Shown piece after piece: positions 33,792-42,415 of a stretch of DNA of 64,000 nucleotides. The position numbers and the translations under genes are program-made. The stretch's first letter is position 1. Every line of letters starts with the position of its first letter. Location of the stretch: the NCBI GenBank assembly GCA_910578615.1, contig CAJTRI010000004.1, forward strand, positions 1 to 64,000, in the 5' to 3' direction. The DNA comes from an uncultured Duncaniella sp. (GTDB taxonomy: Bacteria; Bacteroidota; Bacteroidia; Bacteroidales; Muribaculaceae). The notes below the pieces were generated by a model. It was given only the letters and a program-made list of their open reading frames with translations. It ran no database searches and was not told the origin of the DNA.

Positions 33792-33832
33792 AGTCAGAAC
33801 CAGCCAGAATGCCGGCTGGTTCTGACTGTTTG
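33792..33832 (+). terminator. terminator after the T9SS-sorted protein
   Basis: Perfect 14-bp stem (33792-33805 with 33814-33827), 8-base loop, followed by GTTTG. Short U tract but a strong stem. Confidence 0.72.
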
Positions 33833-33994
33833 TATACAATATTGTTGATGCTGAAATGCACAAGTAGCAAGCCGGATTTTCTGAATTTTCAGATAAAAAC
33901 CTCATAAAACCATATCATTTATACCGAATTACAAACTACATTTAATCCTGTTTTACTGAAATTAGGTTCAAATACAAAATTAGCCGCCCGGAAA

Positions 33995-34026
33995 TTTGCA
34001 TTATTCCGAAACACTCACTACCTTTG
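33995..34026 (+). promoter_or_regulatory. promoter of tRNA-Asp
   Basis: TTTG (33995-33998), 20-base spacer, TACCTTTG (34019-34026), ending 43 bases before the mature tRNA. Confidence 0.88.
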
Positions 34027-34069
34027 CACTCGTAAAACAGAAATAACTGTTTCACACCTCAAAAACCTT

Positions 34070-34143
34070 GGTGTGGTAGTTCAGCTGGTTAGAATACCTG
34101 CCTGTCACGCAGGGGGTCGCGGGTTCGAGTCCCGTCCATACCG
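34070..34143 (+). tRNA. tRNA-Asp (anticodon GUC)
   Basis: A 74-base cloverleaf: acceptor GGTGTGG/CCATACC with one G-U pair, anticodon stem CCTGC/GCAGG with loop CTGTCAC (anticodon GTC), T arm CGGGTTCGAGTCCCG and discriminator G. CCA is not encoded. It is a substrate for queuosine modification and for AspRS, both encoded in this window. Confidence 0.97.
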
Positions 34144-34157
34144 CTGAGGAGAGAGGA

Positions 34158-34205
34158 GAATGAGTAATTGATGTGCTTCGGCCTTCGTTACTCATTCTTT
34201 TTTTG
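34158..34205 (+). terminator. terminator of tRNA-Asp
   Basis: GAATGAGTAA (34158-34167) pairs perfectly with TTACTCATTC (34188-34197), followed by seven T. The end of the T run overlaps the -33 element of the next gene. Confidence 0.88.
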
Positions 34206-34232
34206 TAAAATGTCTGAAAAACCTTATCTTTG
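34202..34232 (+). promoter_or_regulatory. promoter of the choice-of-anchor T9SS protein
   Basis: TTTG (34202-34205), 19-base spacer, TATCTTTG (34225-34232), 91 bases before the ATG. Confidence 0.85.
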
Positions 34233-34323
34233 CAATCAATCCAAAACAACGGATCAGCGACCTCGCGACAAGTGATAGCGGAACAAAATAGAAAAATCCA
34301 ATCAACAAATACACATTCCTCTA

Positions 34324-36687
34324 ATGAACAGACTTTACACAATCGCCATCGCATCAGCTGTCACCATTTCGGCAACAGCCCAAGGGCTTCCCTGCCAGCA
34401 CAGGCATCTCGCTTCCGAAAGCCCTATCCGACAGATTACAGCGAAAATCTCCGAGAGTCCTGAAAACATACCCGTCCGTCCCCTCAGAGATGTTCCCGGT
34501 ATGAAGTCGGCATCTTCCGTTATCAACCCGGCCTCTCTCCGCCACCGTGCCCCTGAAAACAACGCCGCCCTGCCCGAAGGCGTGGCATTCTTCGAGAGTT
34601 TTGAAGGTTCGGACGGCTCAGACTTTGCATGGGTGCCAGATGGATGGACACGCGACATCAAGAACGAGACACCCGACATGTCCCCTCTTAATAAATGGTT
34701 CCAATATGACCCGAGCCGTTCAGGAGCACTGACTGCCGCAGACGGACGTTTCACCATGACAATATTCCCATCGTCCGACAAACAGGACGCATGGCTCGTG
34801 ACACCCGAAATCAATGTAGAAGACGGGATGAACCTATCGTTCCACGCATACTACCAGCCTTACTATTTCTTTGACACAAGCGAGGGAAAGGTGGACTATG
34901 ACAAGAGCGAGTTTATCGGCGAACCGACCATCATAAACACACTCATGGTCATGATACAGGCCGAAGACGGAGAATGGGAGGAGGTTCTTGACATATCTGA
35001 CAGCTATGCCGACATGACCATGCTCGAACTTCTTGAAAACAACCCGACAGAGATGGTCAGCCACACCGTCAGCCTCGCAGCGTATTCCGGCAAGAAAATC
35101 AAGATAGCCTTCCGCTACATCAACAACGATGAGGCAGACACCATCTTCCTCGACGCCGTCACAATAGGGATGCCGCCGCTTGACAAGGTAAGCTACAACC
35201 TTCCATGGGAGACCCTGTTCTGGGGCTATGACCGCCAGCCCGGCTGGGGCTACTTTCCAGCCGCCGTGGCCCAATACCCGGTATACTCCCCCATCACGTG
35301 GACAAACATGTCACCTTATGACAGCAAGGCTACAACATACACATGGGCCTACAACGTCAACCCGTCAACCGACGAGTGGGCCACAAGCAACGACCCCGAC
35401 AAACTCACGGTGACCTACACACCAAACTACACCAATGAAGCCACGACGCGCAACAACCTCTACTATCCTCCCGTACTGACAGCATCAGCCCCGGGTGCCG
35501 CAACCGGCACGTTCAAACCATCCTACTCCTTCTTCCAGGCCGGAGGCGAGGCAATAGTCACATTCACAGATGAAGACCCCACCAAACTCGGGCTTCTACC
35601 TTTCTCACCCGAAACAGACGGATTAGGCTTCATAGGCCGCGAGCTGGTGTGGGGCGAACCGAGGGTACCTTACTGCGGCGCATCGGAATTCACAGACCTC
35701 GTATGGTTTAACGAAACATTCCCCGGCGAAGACCCATCGGCAGGAAATTATTCCACATTCGTTGACGGAGTCCTCAACTTCATCTACCCCTCTTCATCGC
35801 CGCTCGTGATAGACGGTGCCCACCTTCTGGCCTATTCCCGCCATCAGCCAGATGCCGAGCTGACCATTGAGATATACTATCTTAACGAGGACTACATACT
35901 CGATCTCAACACCGAGGAGTCAGCCAGACAGCTCATGGCCACCGCCACCTGCAAGGCCTCAGACTTCATCCTCTCGGAAGGCCCGGAATATGCCGACCTC
36001 GCAACCATTCCGTTCGACTTCGACAAACCCGTCATTATCGACAACAGCCACACAGCCTACGCAGTACTCGTGAGAGGGTTCCATTCCGGCAAGTTCAGCT
36101 ACTTCGCAGCCATGCAGAGCACATCTCCCCACCCGGACAACATGAACTTCTCCTATATACTCAAACACAACTACGCCAACAGAGAATGGAAGATAAGCCT
36201 CTTCCCGCTCTCATACATCGAAGGAGAGGACGGCCCGTGCTACAACTCGTTTGCCATCAACCTTCTGGCCACCTACCCATATCTCAAAAGCAATGTGACC
36301 GAAGTCACCATACCAAACGACGGAACAACTGTGACAGTGCCCCTCGACAGCTATTATCCTGCCGAAGAACTCTCCATAAGCTCCATAGCAGGACTGGAAG
36401 CCTCTGTCAGCGGACGTTACGGAGAGACCGTCCTCACACTCAGCCACAATGATGCAGATGTCATCGTGGAAGGCAACCTTGAAATAAAGGCACCGGGTGT
36501 AAGCCACGTTATCAAAGTTTCGGAAGGCACATCCTCAATAACCGACATCACCACAGACACTGCCGACAGACAGATCGAGGCAGTCTACAATATGTCAGGT
36601 ATGCGCGTGGATCCGTCATCTCTCATGCCAGGCATCTACATAGCCCGGCTCACCGACGGCACCACCCGTAAAATAGCGGTGAAATAA
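34324..36687 (+). CDS. T9SS-sorted protein with cleaved-adhesin/choice-of-anchor J domain
   Basis: 787 residues with a signal peptide (LYTIAIASAVTISATAQ). Residues about 85-275 form a jelly-roll domain of the cleaved-adhesin/choice-of-anchor J type (FFESFEGSDGSDFAWVPDGW, DAWLVTPEINV, KKIKIAFRYINND), a carbohydrate- or surface-binding fold in gingipains and other T9SS cargo. A long beta-rich middle follows, and the end is a type A sorting domain (EAVYNMSGMRVDPSS, PGIYIARLTDGTTRKIAVK). It is a probable surface-exposed adhesin. It is transcribed alone, between its own promoter and a strong terminator. Confidence 0.88.
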   Translation: MNRLYTIAIASAVTISATAQGLPCQHRHLASESPIRQITAKISESPENIPVRPLRDVPGMKSASSVINPASLRHRAPENNAALPEGVAFFESFEGSDGSDFAWVPDGWTRDIKNETPDMSPLNKWFQYDPSRSGALTAADGRFTMTIFPSSDKQDAWLVTPEINVEDGMNLSFHAYYQPYYFFDTSEGKVDYDKSEFIGEPTIINTLMVMIQAEDGEWEEVLDISDSYADMTMLELLENNPTEMVSHTVSLAAYSGKKIKIAFRYINNDEADTIFLDAVTIGMPPLDKVSYNLPWETLFWGYDRQPGWGYFPAAVAQYPVYSPITWTNMSPYDSKATTYTWAYNVNPSTDEWATSNDPDKLTVTYTPNYTNEATTRNNLYYPPVLTASAPGAATGTFKPSYSFFQAGGEAIVTFTDEDPTKLGLLPFSPETDGLGFIGRELVWGEPRVPYCGASEFTDLVWFNETFPGEDPSAGNYSTFVDGVLNFIYPSSSPLVIDGAHLLAYSRHQPDAELTIEIYYLNEDYILDLNTEESARQLMATATCKASDFILSEGPEYADLATIPFDFDKPVIIDNSHTAYAVLVRGFHSGKFSYFAAMQSTSPHPDNMNFSYILKHNYANREWKISLFPLSYIEGEDGPCYNSFAINLLATYPYLKSNVTEVTIPNDGTTVTVPLDSYYPAEELSISSIAGLEASVSGRYGETVLTLSHNDADVIVEGNLEIKAPGVSHVIKVSEGTSSITDITTDTADRQIEAVYNMSGMRVDPSSLMPGIYIARLTDGTTRKIAVK

Positions 36688-36709
36688 GTCCTGATTCATA
36701 ACCATACAG

Positions 36710-36752
36710 GCCGCATGGAGGTTGATTTCCGCATCCCTCCATGCGGCTTGTC
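36710..36752 (+). terminator. terminator after the adhesin-like gene
   Basis: Perfect 12-bp stem (36710-36721 with 36736-36747), 14-base loop, then TTGTCTTG. Confidence 0.72.
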
Positions 36753-36815
36753 TTGTCGTGCGGACTCAAATTTTCATGACTGCATGAACTCTTTTTAATT
36801 TTCCGTCATTTTTTG

Positions 36816-36823
36816 TACCTTTG
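36816..36823 (+). promoter_or_regulatory. -7 promoter element for the Cys-rich protein/TonB receptor pair
   Basis: TACCTTTG, exact consensus, 31 bases before the ATG at 36855. It rules out a longer in-frame start inside the element. Confidence 0.78.
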
Positions 36824-36854
36824 CAGCCGGATTTCAGAACGGCACACTCTGCTC

Positions 36855-37172
36855 ATGCGATTTATCTCATTCATGTTAGCCATATTTGTTATGCTCATGT
36901 GCACAGCTCCTGCATTTGAGCATGACACCTGTATGCTGCATGAAGCAGAATGCCACTGCGCAGACAACTGCTGCGGAAATGGATGTAGCGACGATTGTGA
37001 CTGCTGCTCACCGTTCATAGCATGCACCACCTGTTCGGGATTCGTAGTGACACCCCGGACTACAATCGCCATCCATATCAATTATGCACACATAGACTAC
37101 CTGATCCCGACATCCGACAGAATACCCTACATATTCATTTCAGTCGACACACCTCCTCCTGTTCATTGTTAA
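36855..37172 (+). CDS. small Cys-rich exported protein (DUF6660-like)
   Basis: 105 residues: a hydrophobic N-terminus (FISFMLAIFVMLMCTAPAF), then His/Cys-rich sequence with CADNCCGNGCSDDCDCC and CSPFIACTTC. The pattern resembles DUF6660 proteins, small metal-ligand-rich exported proteins found before TonB-dependent receptors in Bacteroidetes. The assignment is tentative because I compare from memory of the motif. It is followed after 82 bases by a TonB receptor with no new promoter, implying a joint role, probably in sensing or handling a transition metal (inference). Confidence 0.72.
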   Translation: MRFISFMLAIFVMLMCTAPAFEHDTCMLHEAECHCADNCCGNGCSDDCDCCSPFIACTTCSGFVVTPRTTIAIHINYAHIDYLIPTSDRIPYIFISVDTPPPVHC

Positions 37173-37254
37173 GCAAATATTATCGGTAATAACATGGTCA
37201 TGACTCATACAGTCGTGGTCGGTATCTCCACACCAATCATAAATCATCTTAACA

Positions 37255-39435
37255 ATGAAAAAATTTAGTATATTTATAGCGATAATGCTTTTATCGCTAC
37301 AGTCAGTCTGTGCACAAAACATATTCAAAGCCAAAATCATCGACGGAGATTGTGGCGAAACCCTTATCGGAGCCACAGCCATCCTGCAAGGCAGTAACAA
37401 AGGGGCCATGTCCGATGCTGAAGGGATAGTAACCATCACAGGTATTCCTGACGGCACACACACCATCATATTCTCATGTACCGGATTCGAGACTGAACGA
37501 AAAAGATTCACATTCCCGCTTCAATCACCCGACAAAACGGTCATAATATCCTTGGAAGAGGAAGAAAATGAGCTTGAAGAGGTGGTGGTAACAGCCACAC
37601 GCGGCACACGCACATTCAATGACCTCCCTACACGCGTGGAATTCATCGGCTCAGAGGAACTGGAAGAAAAGAGCCTCATGAAACCCGGCGACATCCGTAT
37701 GCTCCTCAGCGAAAGCACCGGCATACAGACCCAACAGACATCGGCAATATCCGGCAACTCTCTCATAAAGATACAGGGGCTTGACGGAAAATACACTCAG
37801 ATACTAAAAGACGGATTCCCGGTCTTCTCGGGTGCGGCCGCCGGCCTGGGGCTTTTACAGACACCTCCGCTTGATCTAAAACAGGTTGAGATAATCAAAG
37901 GATCATCAAGCACTCTTTACGGCGGCGGAGCCATAGCAGGTCTTGTCAACCTTGTGTCAAAGACACCTGAAGAAAAGCGTGATTTCCAGGTTCAGCTCAA
38001 CGGCACCACAGCTAAAGGGCTTGACGTTAACACATTCTACTCTCAACGTTTCAACAAAGCAGGCACAACAGTCTTTGCCTCCTACAACCGTAACTGGGCA
38101 TATGACCCGTCCGATGTGGGATTTACCGCCATACCTGAATTTGACCGGTTCACACTCAATCCCACCATATTCCTCTACCCAAGCGAGAACACAACTGCAA
38201 GCCTCGGCTTAGAAGCTATGATCGAGAACCGTCTGGGAGGCGACATGCACTACATAAAGCACGGTCACACCTCCGACCATCCGTATTTCGAGAAAAACAG
38301 ATCCCAACGCTACTCATCACGGCTGAATGTGAAGCACAAGCTGAATGGCAACAGCAGTCTCAATGTGAAGAACAGTGTGACATTGTTCCGACGCAAATTA
38401 GAGATCCCCGCCTACCGTTTCAACGGCGACCAGTGGTCATCATTCAGCGAACTGTCATACATCAACTCACGAGAGAAATGCGAATGGATTGCCGGAGCCA
38501 ACGCTTGGACCGAACACTTCGATGAAAAGCAGCTCACATCCATCCCTGCAAGGGACTTCAGCCTGAACACTTTCGGAGCCTTCGTCCAGAACACCGTCAA
38601 CATCAGTGAAAAGATGATAATTGAAAGCGGTCTGCGCGGGGACTACGTTCACGACTACGGCTTTGCAATACTGCCACGCATATCAACCTTATACCGGTTC
38701 AACAATAAGTTCTCCACACGCATAGGCGGAGGGTTCGGCTACAAGCCGCCGTCAATATTCTCGGAGGAGAGCGAAAGGCTGCAATATGAAAATGTGCTCC
38801 CTATCGACAAGGAATTCAATAAACTCGAACGCAGCTATGGAGCCAACCTCGATTTCAACTACCGCACATCCATAGCCGACGGGCGTGTACTATTCACTGT
38901 AAATCAGCTCTTCTTCTATACCTACCTCCGTCACCCGCTCGAACTCAAAAAAGAGTCTGACGGTCTGTACCGTTTCTACAACATCGCAGGCAACATGAGC
39001 AGCAAAGGTGCCGAGACCAACGTAAAAGTTATGTACTCTGATTTCAGTCTTTTTCTCGGATACACCTACACCGATGCCAGGATAAAGGAAAACGGCATGA
39101 GACACAGGAAAACCCTCACTCCGAAACATCGCCTGAACTCTATGCTGATGTATGAGGTGGAGGACAGCTGGAGAATAGGATATGAGCTGTACTATGTCGG
39201 CGAGCAGCATCTCACCGACGGACTGATGGGAAAGGACTATGTGACGATGGGTTTCATGATACAGAAGATCTGGGACAAATTCTCTGTATACGCCAACTTC
39301 GAGAACTTCACCGATCGCAGGCAGACCCGCTTTGACACCATATACACAGGAAGCATCAGCAATCCCGAATTCCGTGACATATACGCTCCACTTGACGGAT
39401 TCGTTGCAAATGCCGGAATCATCCTCAAATTCTGA
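37255..39435 (+). CDS. TonB-dependent receptor with CarboxypepD-like N-terminal domain
   Basis: 726-residue outer-membrane receptor. The signal peptide (IFIAIMLLSLQSVCAQ) is followed by a carboxypeptidase-regulatory-like domain (about 20-105), the TonB box region EEVVVTATRGTRTF, the plug domain with IIKGSSSTLYGGGAIAGLVN, and a 22-strand barrel ending in Phe. This build is typical of Bacteroidetes metal- and cofactor-uptake receptors of the FecA/BtuB class rather than of SusC, which would pair with SusD. The Cys-rich gene upstream makes a metal ligand most likely. Confidence 0.9.
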   Translation: MKKFSIFIAIMLLSLQSVCAQNIFKAKIIDGDCGETLIGATAILQGSNKGAMSDAEGIVTITGIPDGTHTIIFSCTGFETERKRFTFPLQSPDKTVIISLEEEENELEEVVVTATRGTRTFNDLPTRVEFIGSEELEEKSLMKPGDIRMLLSESTGIQTQQTSAISGNSLIKIQGLDGKYTQILKDGFPVFSGAAAGLGLLQTPPLDLKQVEIIKGSSSTLYGGGAIAGLVNLVSKTPEEKRDFQVQLNGTTAKGLDVNTFYSQRFNKAGTTVFASYNRNWAYDPSDVGFTAIPEFDRFTLNPTIFLYPSENTTASLGLEAMIENRLGGDMHYIKHGHTSDHPYFEKNRSQRYSSRLNVKHKLNGNSSLNVKNSVTLFRRKLEIPAYRFNGDQWSSFSELSYINSREKCEWIAGANAWTEHFDEKQLTSIPARDFSLNTFGAFVQNTVNISEKMIIESGLRGDYVHDYGFAILPRISTLYRFNNKFSTRIGGGFGYKPPSIFSEESERLQYENVLPIDKEFNKLERSYGANLDFNYRTSIADGRVLFTVNQLFFYTYLRHPLELKKESDGLYRFYNIAGNMSSKGAETNVKVMYSDFSLFLGYTYTDARIKENGMRHRKTLTPKHRLNSMLMYEVEDSWRIGYELYYVGEQHLTDGLMGKDYVTMGFMIQKIWDKFSVYANFENFTDRRQTRFDTIYTGSISNPEFRDIYAPLDGFVANAGIILKF

Positions 39436-39477
39436 CATATGTTGGGTGTTGCAGAACTCCCACAAAAACAATTAAGC

Positions 39478-39513
39478 AAAAGCCTCAACTTTCACAAGCT
39501 GAGGCTTTTTTAT
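39478..39513 (+). terminator. terminator after the TonB receptor
   Basis: AAAGCCTCA pairs with TGAGGCTTT around a 12-base loop, followed by a T run. Confidence 0.85.
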
Positions 39514-39541
39514 ATCCATAAATTTAGTAACTTTATGGATA
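39513..39541 (+). repeat. 10-bp perfect inverted repeat spanning a -7-like word
   Basis: TATCCATAAA (39513-39522) and TTTATGGATA (39532-39541) are exact complements around a nine-base spacer. TAACTTTA (39528-39535), one base off the -7 consensus, overlaps the right arm. It could be an operator at a weak promoter or simply a hairpin. Confidence 0.5.
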
Positions 39542-39559
39542 AGTACTTCGTAAAAATTA

Positions 39560-39757
39560 ATGATTATATCAAGCACATTCGGAAAATCTGACAAAGGATG
39601 TTGTTCCCAATGTATCCAGCGATCTGTCAACAGCATAGAACAATGTGTCAGCCGAGCAGTGAAGATTCAAAACCAAAGTGCAAAAACTTTGATTAGAGAA
39701 GCAGACCAACCTCACTCCTTCTGGCAGGGGATGCCCAAGCTCTTGAGGGCGGTTTAG
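39560..39757 (+). CDS. doubtful small ORF, 65 aa
   Basis: An open frame with four cysteines near the N-terminus (GCCSQC and EQC). Codon use is less like the neighbours than in most genes here, with many A-ending codons, and the stop lies in the loop of a strong hairpin. It may be a real small protein, a relic, or chance within a structured RNA. No family is recognised. Confidence 0.25.
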   Translation: MIISSTFGKSDKGCCSQCIQRSVNSIEQCVSRAVKIQNQSAKTLIREADQPHSFWQGMPKLLRAV

Positions 39758-39772
39758 GCCGCCCCCAAGAGC
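39739..39772 (+). repeat. strong hairpin in the 39.5-39.9 kb non-coding stretch
   Basis: Arms 39739-39752 and 39759-39772 pair at 13 of 14 positions around a six-base loop. No T run follows, so it is not an intrinsic terminator on the + strand. Confidence 0.6.
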
Positions 39773-39790
39773 GAATCGGTAGAAAAAACA

Positions 39791-39846
39791 AGCAATACAA
39801 AAAAGGAGACCGAAGTCTCCCCAAGATTACTTAACCTTGTATTGCT
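39791..39846 (-). terminator. minus-strand terminator nested in a 10-bp inverted repeat
   Basis: The inner hairpin GGAGAC/GTCTCC (39805-39820) has the tetraloop TTCG when read on the minus strand and is followed there by a run of T, a textbook terminator. The outer arms AGCAATACAA (39791-39800) and TTGTATTGCT (39837-39846) are perfectly complementary. No minus-strand gene ends here, so a small antisense or intergenic RNA is implied. Confidence 0.6.
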
Positions 39847-39877
39847 CATGTACACTCAAATTTTTCACCCCCGTTTC

Positions 39878-39907
39878 TTTGATTTTAACGGAAAATCATT
39901 ACATTTG
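39878..39907 (+). promoter_or_regulatory. promoter of the POT transporter gene
   Basis: TTTG (39878-39881), 18-base spacer, TACATTTG (39900-39907), 32 bases before the ATG. Confidence 0.75.
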
Positions 39908-39939
39908 CAAAACCAAACCAATCACCCCTTTCTAACATC

Positions 39940-41463
39940 ATGTTCAAAAACCACCCCAAGGGACTCATCCCTGCCGCGTTGAGCAACATGGGCGAGCGCT
40001 TCGGCTACTACATCATGAACGCCGTCCTCGTCCTATTCCTGTGCTCCAAATTCGGTCTTAACGAAGAGACCAGCACACTCATCTATTCATTCTTCTACGC
40101 CGGCATCTATGTGCTCAGCCTCATGGGCGGATACATCGCCGACAAGACCCAGAACTACAAGGGAACCATCATCTCGGGACTCATCGTGATGACGTTCGGC
40201 TACATAGTCCTCGCCGTGCCCATCCTCGCCACCGAGGGCAACACCTCATGGCTTCTGACGCTCACCTGCGTGGCTCTCTTCTTCATCGCGTTCGGCAACG
40301 GCCTCTTCAAAGGCAATCTCCAAGCCATAGTCGGACAGCTGTATGACGACCCCAAATACAGCTCCCAGCGTGACTCCGGCTTCCAGATATTCTATGTGTT
40401 CATCAACATCGGAGGCGTCGTGGCCCCATTCGTGGCCCCCATGCTGCGCAGCTGGTGGCTCAATGCCAACGGCATGGCCTATAATGCCAGTTTCCCGGCA
40501 ATGTGCCATGAATATCTCAGCGTCACAGGCTCTATGAACGATGAGACCGCCGTAAACTTCTATGCTCTTGCCACACAGGTGGGACACCAGGCCGGACAGG
40601 ACATCTCAGAGTTCTGCACACGCTATCTTGATGTCTTCAACACCGGTATCCACTATTCGTTCATCGCCTCTGTGGCCGCCATGCTCATATCGCTCACCAT
40701 CTTCATCTTCACCAAGAAAGGACTTCCCAACCCTTCACGCAAGGAAGCCACGGTAGAAGTAGGATACACACCCGAAGAGAAAGCCGCCATGGCCAAGGAA
40801 ATCAAACAGCGCATGTATGCCCTCTTTGCCGTCCTTGGAATCGCCATCTTCTTCTGGTTCTCCTTCCACCAGAACGGCACATCAATGTCTCTCTTCGCCC
40901 GTGACTTCGTCGACACCTCCACCATCGCCCCCGAGATCTGGCAGGCCGTCAACCCCTTCTTCGTCATCATCCTCACCCCCCTCATCATACTTCTTTTCAG
41001 CTCCCTCACCCGGAAAGGCAAGGAGATATCCACTCCCCGCAAGATAGCCATCGGCATGGGACTCGCCGGCATAGCCTATCTCTTTATGATGCTCTACTCC
41101 ATGTATATGGGCTATCCCTCAGGAACAGAGTTCCGCGCACTCCCCGAAGCTGTCAAGTCAACCATGATTTCCGGCCCGTGGGTTCTCATCGTCTACTATT
41201 TCTTCATGACCGTGGCCGAGCTTTTCATATCTCCGCTCGGACTCTCGTTCGTCTCCAAAGTGGCCCCCAAGCACATGCAGGGACTCTGCCAAGGGCTCTG
41301 GCTCGGTGCTACCGCCGTAGGCAACCTCCTGCTCTTCATAGGCCCGGCTATCTACAACAAGGCCCCCATCGAAGTAGCATGGGGCGTATTCCTCGCCGTA
41401 TGCCTCGTATCCATGGGTATAATGTTCGGCATGGTCAAGTGGCTTGAAAGAGTGACATCCTGA
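39940..41463 (+). CDS. POT family proton-dependent oligopeptide transporter
   Basis: Inner-membrane symporter for di- and tripeptides, 507 residues with about 14 transmembrane helices. The first helix has SNMGERFGYYIMNAVL, matching the ExxERFxYY proton-coupling motif. Further POT signatures are GGYIADKTQNYKGTI and the long amphipathic segment before helix 7. It suits the peptide-scavenging enzymes elsewhere in the window. The following gene overlaps its stop by one base (TGATG). Confidence 0.93.
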   Translation: MFKNHPKGLIPAALSNMGERFGYYIMNAVLVLFLCSKFGLNEETSTLIYSFFYAGIYVLSLMGGYIADKTQNYKGTIISGLIVMTFGYIVLAVPILATEGNTSWLLTLTCVALFFIAFGNGLFKGNLQAIVGQLYDDPKYSSQRDSGFQIFYVFINIGGVVAPFVAPMLRSWWLNANGMAYNASFPAMCHEYLSVTGSMNDETAVNFYALATQVGHQAGQDISEFCTRYLDVFNTGIHYSFIASVAAMLISLTIFIFTKKGLPNPSRKEATVEVGYTPEEKAAMAKEIKQRMYALFAVLGIAIFFWFSFHQNGTSMSLFARDFVDTSTIAPEIWQAVNPFFVIILTPLIILLFSSLTRKGKEISTPRKIAIGMGLAGIAYLFMMLYSMYMGYPSGTEFRALPEAVKSTMISGPWVLIVYYFFMTVAELFISPLGLSFVSKVAPKHMQGLCQGLWLGATAVGNLLLFIGPAIYNKAPIEVAWGVFLAVCLVSMGIMFGMVKWLERVTS

Positions 41464-42362
41464 TGGCCGTATTCGCAATCGTAACCCAATCATACAGCAA
41501 GGACATCCGGGAGTGCGAGCTTCTGTGCGAAAGCATGGACAGGTTCGTCTCATCGGATGTCCCTCACTATATCATAGTCAACGACGAGGACTATGATATG
41601 TTCCGATCCAACCCGGCCTTCTCTCGCCGACACATACACCGCAAAGGAGAGCTGATGCCGCGCTACTTGTTCCGTCTGCCCTTCCCTATGCTCGGCCATC
41701 ACTACCTCGTCTCCCCTTTCACGATTCCCGTCCGCGAGTGGATAGTCCAGCAGATATGCAAGCTCGCCATCTTCGAGCTAACCCCGGAAGTCGAAGCCGT
41801 GGTCAACATCGACTCCGAATGCGTATTTCTGCGTCCTTTCGGACTTGATGACATCTCACGTACCACCCCTGACGGTCACAGGGAATGGATGCTTTACAAA
41901 CGTATCTTCGAGGACGAACCGAACCATGACCAGTATTGCCGCGTGGCACGCGCAATGATGACTCTGCCGGAAGGCTCCGAACCAGACTCATTCTGCTACA
42001 TGGCCCATCCTGTCGTGTTCGAGCGCCGGAATCTTGAAGCCCTTTTATGCCAGATAGCCTCACGGTCGCTATTCGGTAGCTGGAAACACAGGCTCTGCAA
42101 CACCTACCGTTTCAGTGAATACTATCTGTACGGCCTATACACAGATCACGTGCTGCATCTCCGCAACCACTATCTCTACGACACACGCCTATTCCCTGCC
42201 ACCCATATAGAACGGTTTCATACCGCATCCAAGCTCAGAGAAGCCGTGGCCGAGGCCATGTCCCGGCCTTACACACTCGGTGTGTGGCTCCAGAAAGGCA
42301 AACGCACAGCCACTGTCCTTCCACACGATACGGTGGCCTCCGTAATCAGGGAGTGGTTTTGA
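41463..42362 (+). CDS. DUF6492 family protein, glycosyltransferase-like
   Basis: 299 residues, no signal peptide. The N-terminus FAIVTQSYSKDIRECELLCE, then YIIVNDEDYDMF and VVNIDSECVFLRPF with a DSE in a DxD-like place, fits the DUF6492 family, whose members resemble GT-A nucleotide-sugar transferases. Activity is unproven. Coupling by TGATG to a peptide transporter is odd functionally and may only reflect expression. The TonB receptor promoter overlaps its stop codon. Confidence 0.8.
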   Translation: MAVFAIVTQSYSKDIRECELLCESMDRFVSSDVPHYIIVNDEDYDMFRSNPAFSRRHIHRKGELMPRYLFRLPFPMLGHHYLVSPFTIPVREWIVQQICKLAIFELTPEVEAVVNIDSECVFLRPFGLDDISRTTPDGHREWMLYKRIFEDEPNHDQYCRVARAMMTLPEGSEPDSFCYMAHPVVFERRNLEALLCQIASRSLFGSWKHRLCNTYRFSEYYLYGLYTDHVLHLRNHYLYDTRLFPATHIERFHTASKLREAVAEAMSRPYTLGVWLQKGKRTATVLPHDTVASVIREWF

Positions 42363-42388
42363 AAATAAGCCGGAAAATCTTAACTTTG
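42358..42388 (+). promoter_or_regulatory. promoter of the second TonB receptor
   Basis: TTTG (42358-42361), 19-base spacer, TAACTTTG (42381-42388). The -33 element overlaps the stop of the DUF6492 gene. Only 27 bases separate it from the receptor ATG. Confidence 0.87.
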
Positions 42389-42415
42389 CACCTCCATTTT
42401 TCCAAACAGAGTGCA

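Larger units (their letters stand above)
33751..34069 (+). other. intergenic region before tRNA-Asp
   Basis: It holds a terminator (33792-33832) and the tRNA-Asp promoter (33995-34026). The AT-rich 160 bases between show nothing I can identify. Confidence 0.6.

Noticed and set aside
36813..36854. Upstream start for the Cys-rich protein
   Set aside because: It overlaps the TACCTTTG promoter word, so it cannot be in the mRNA.
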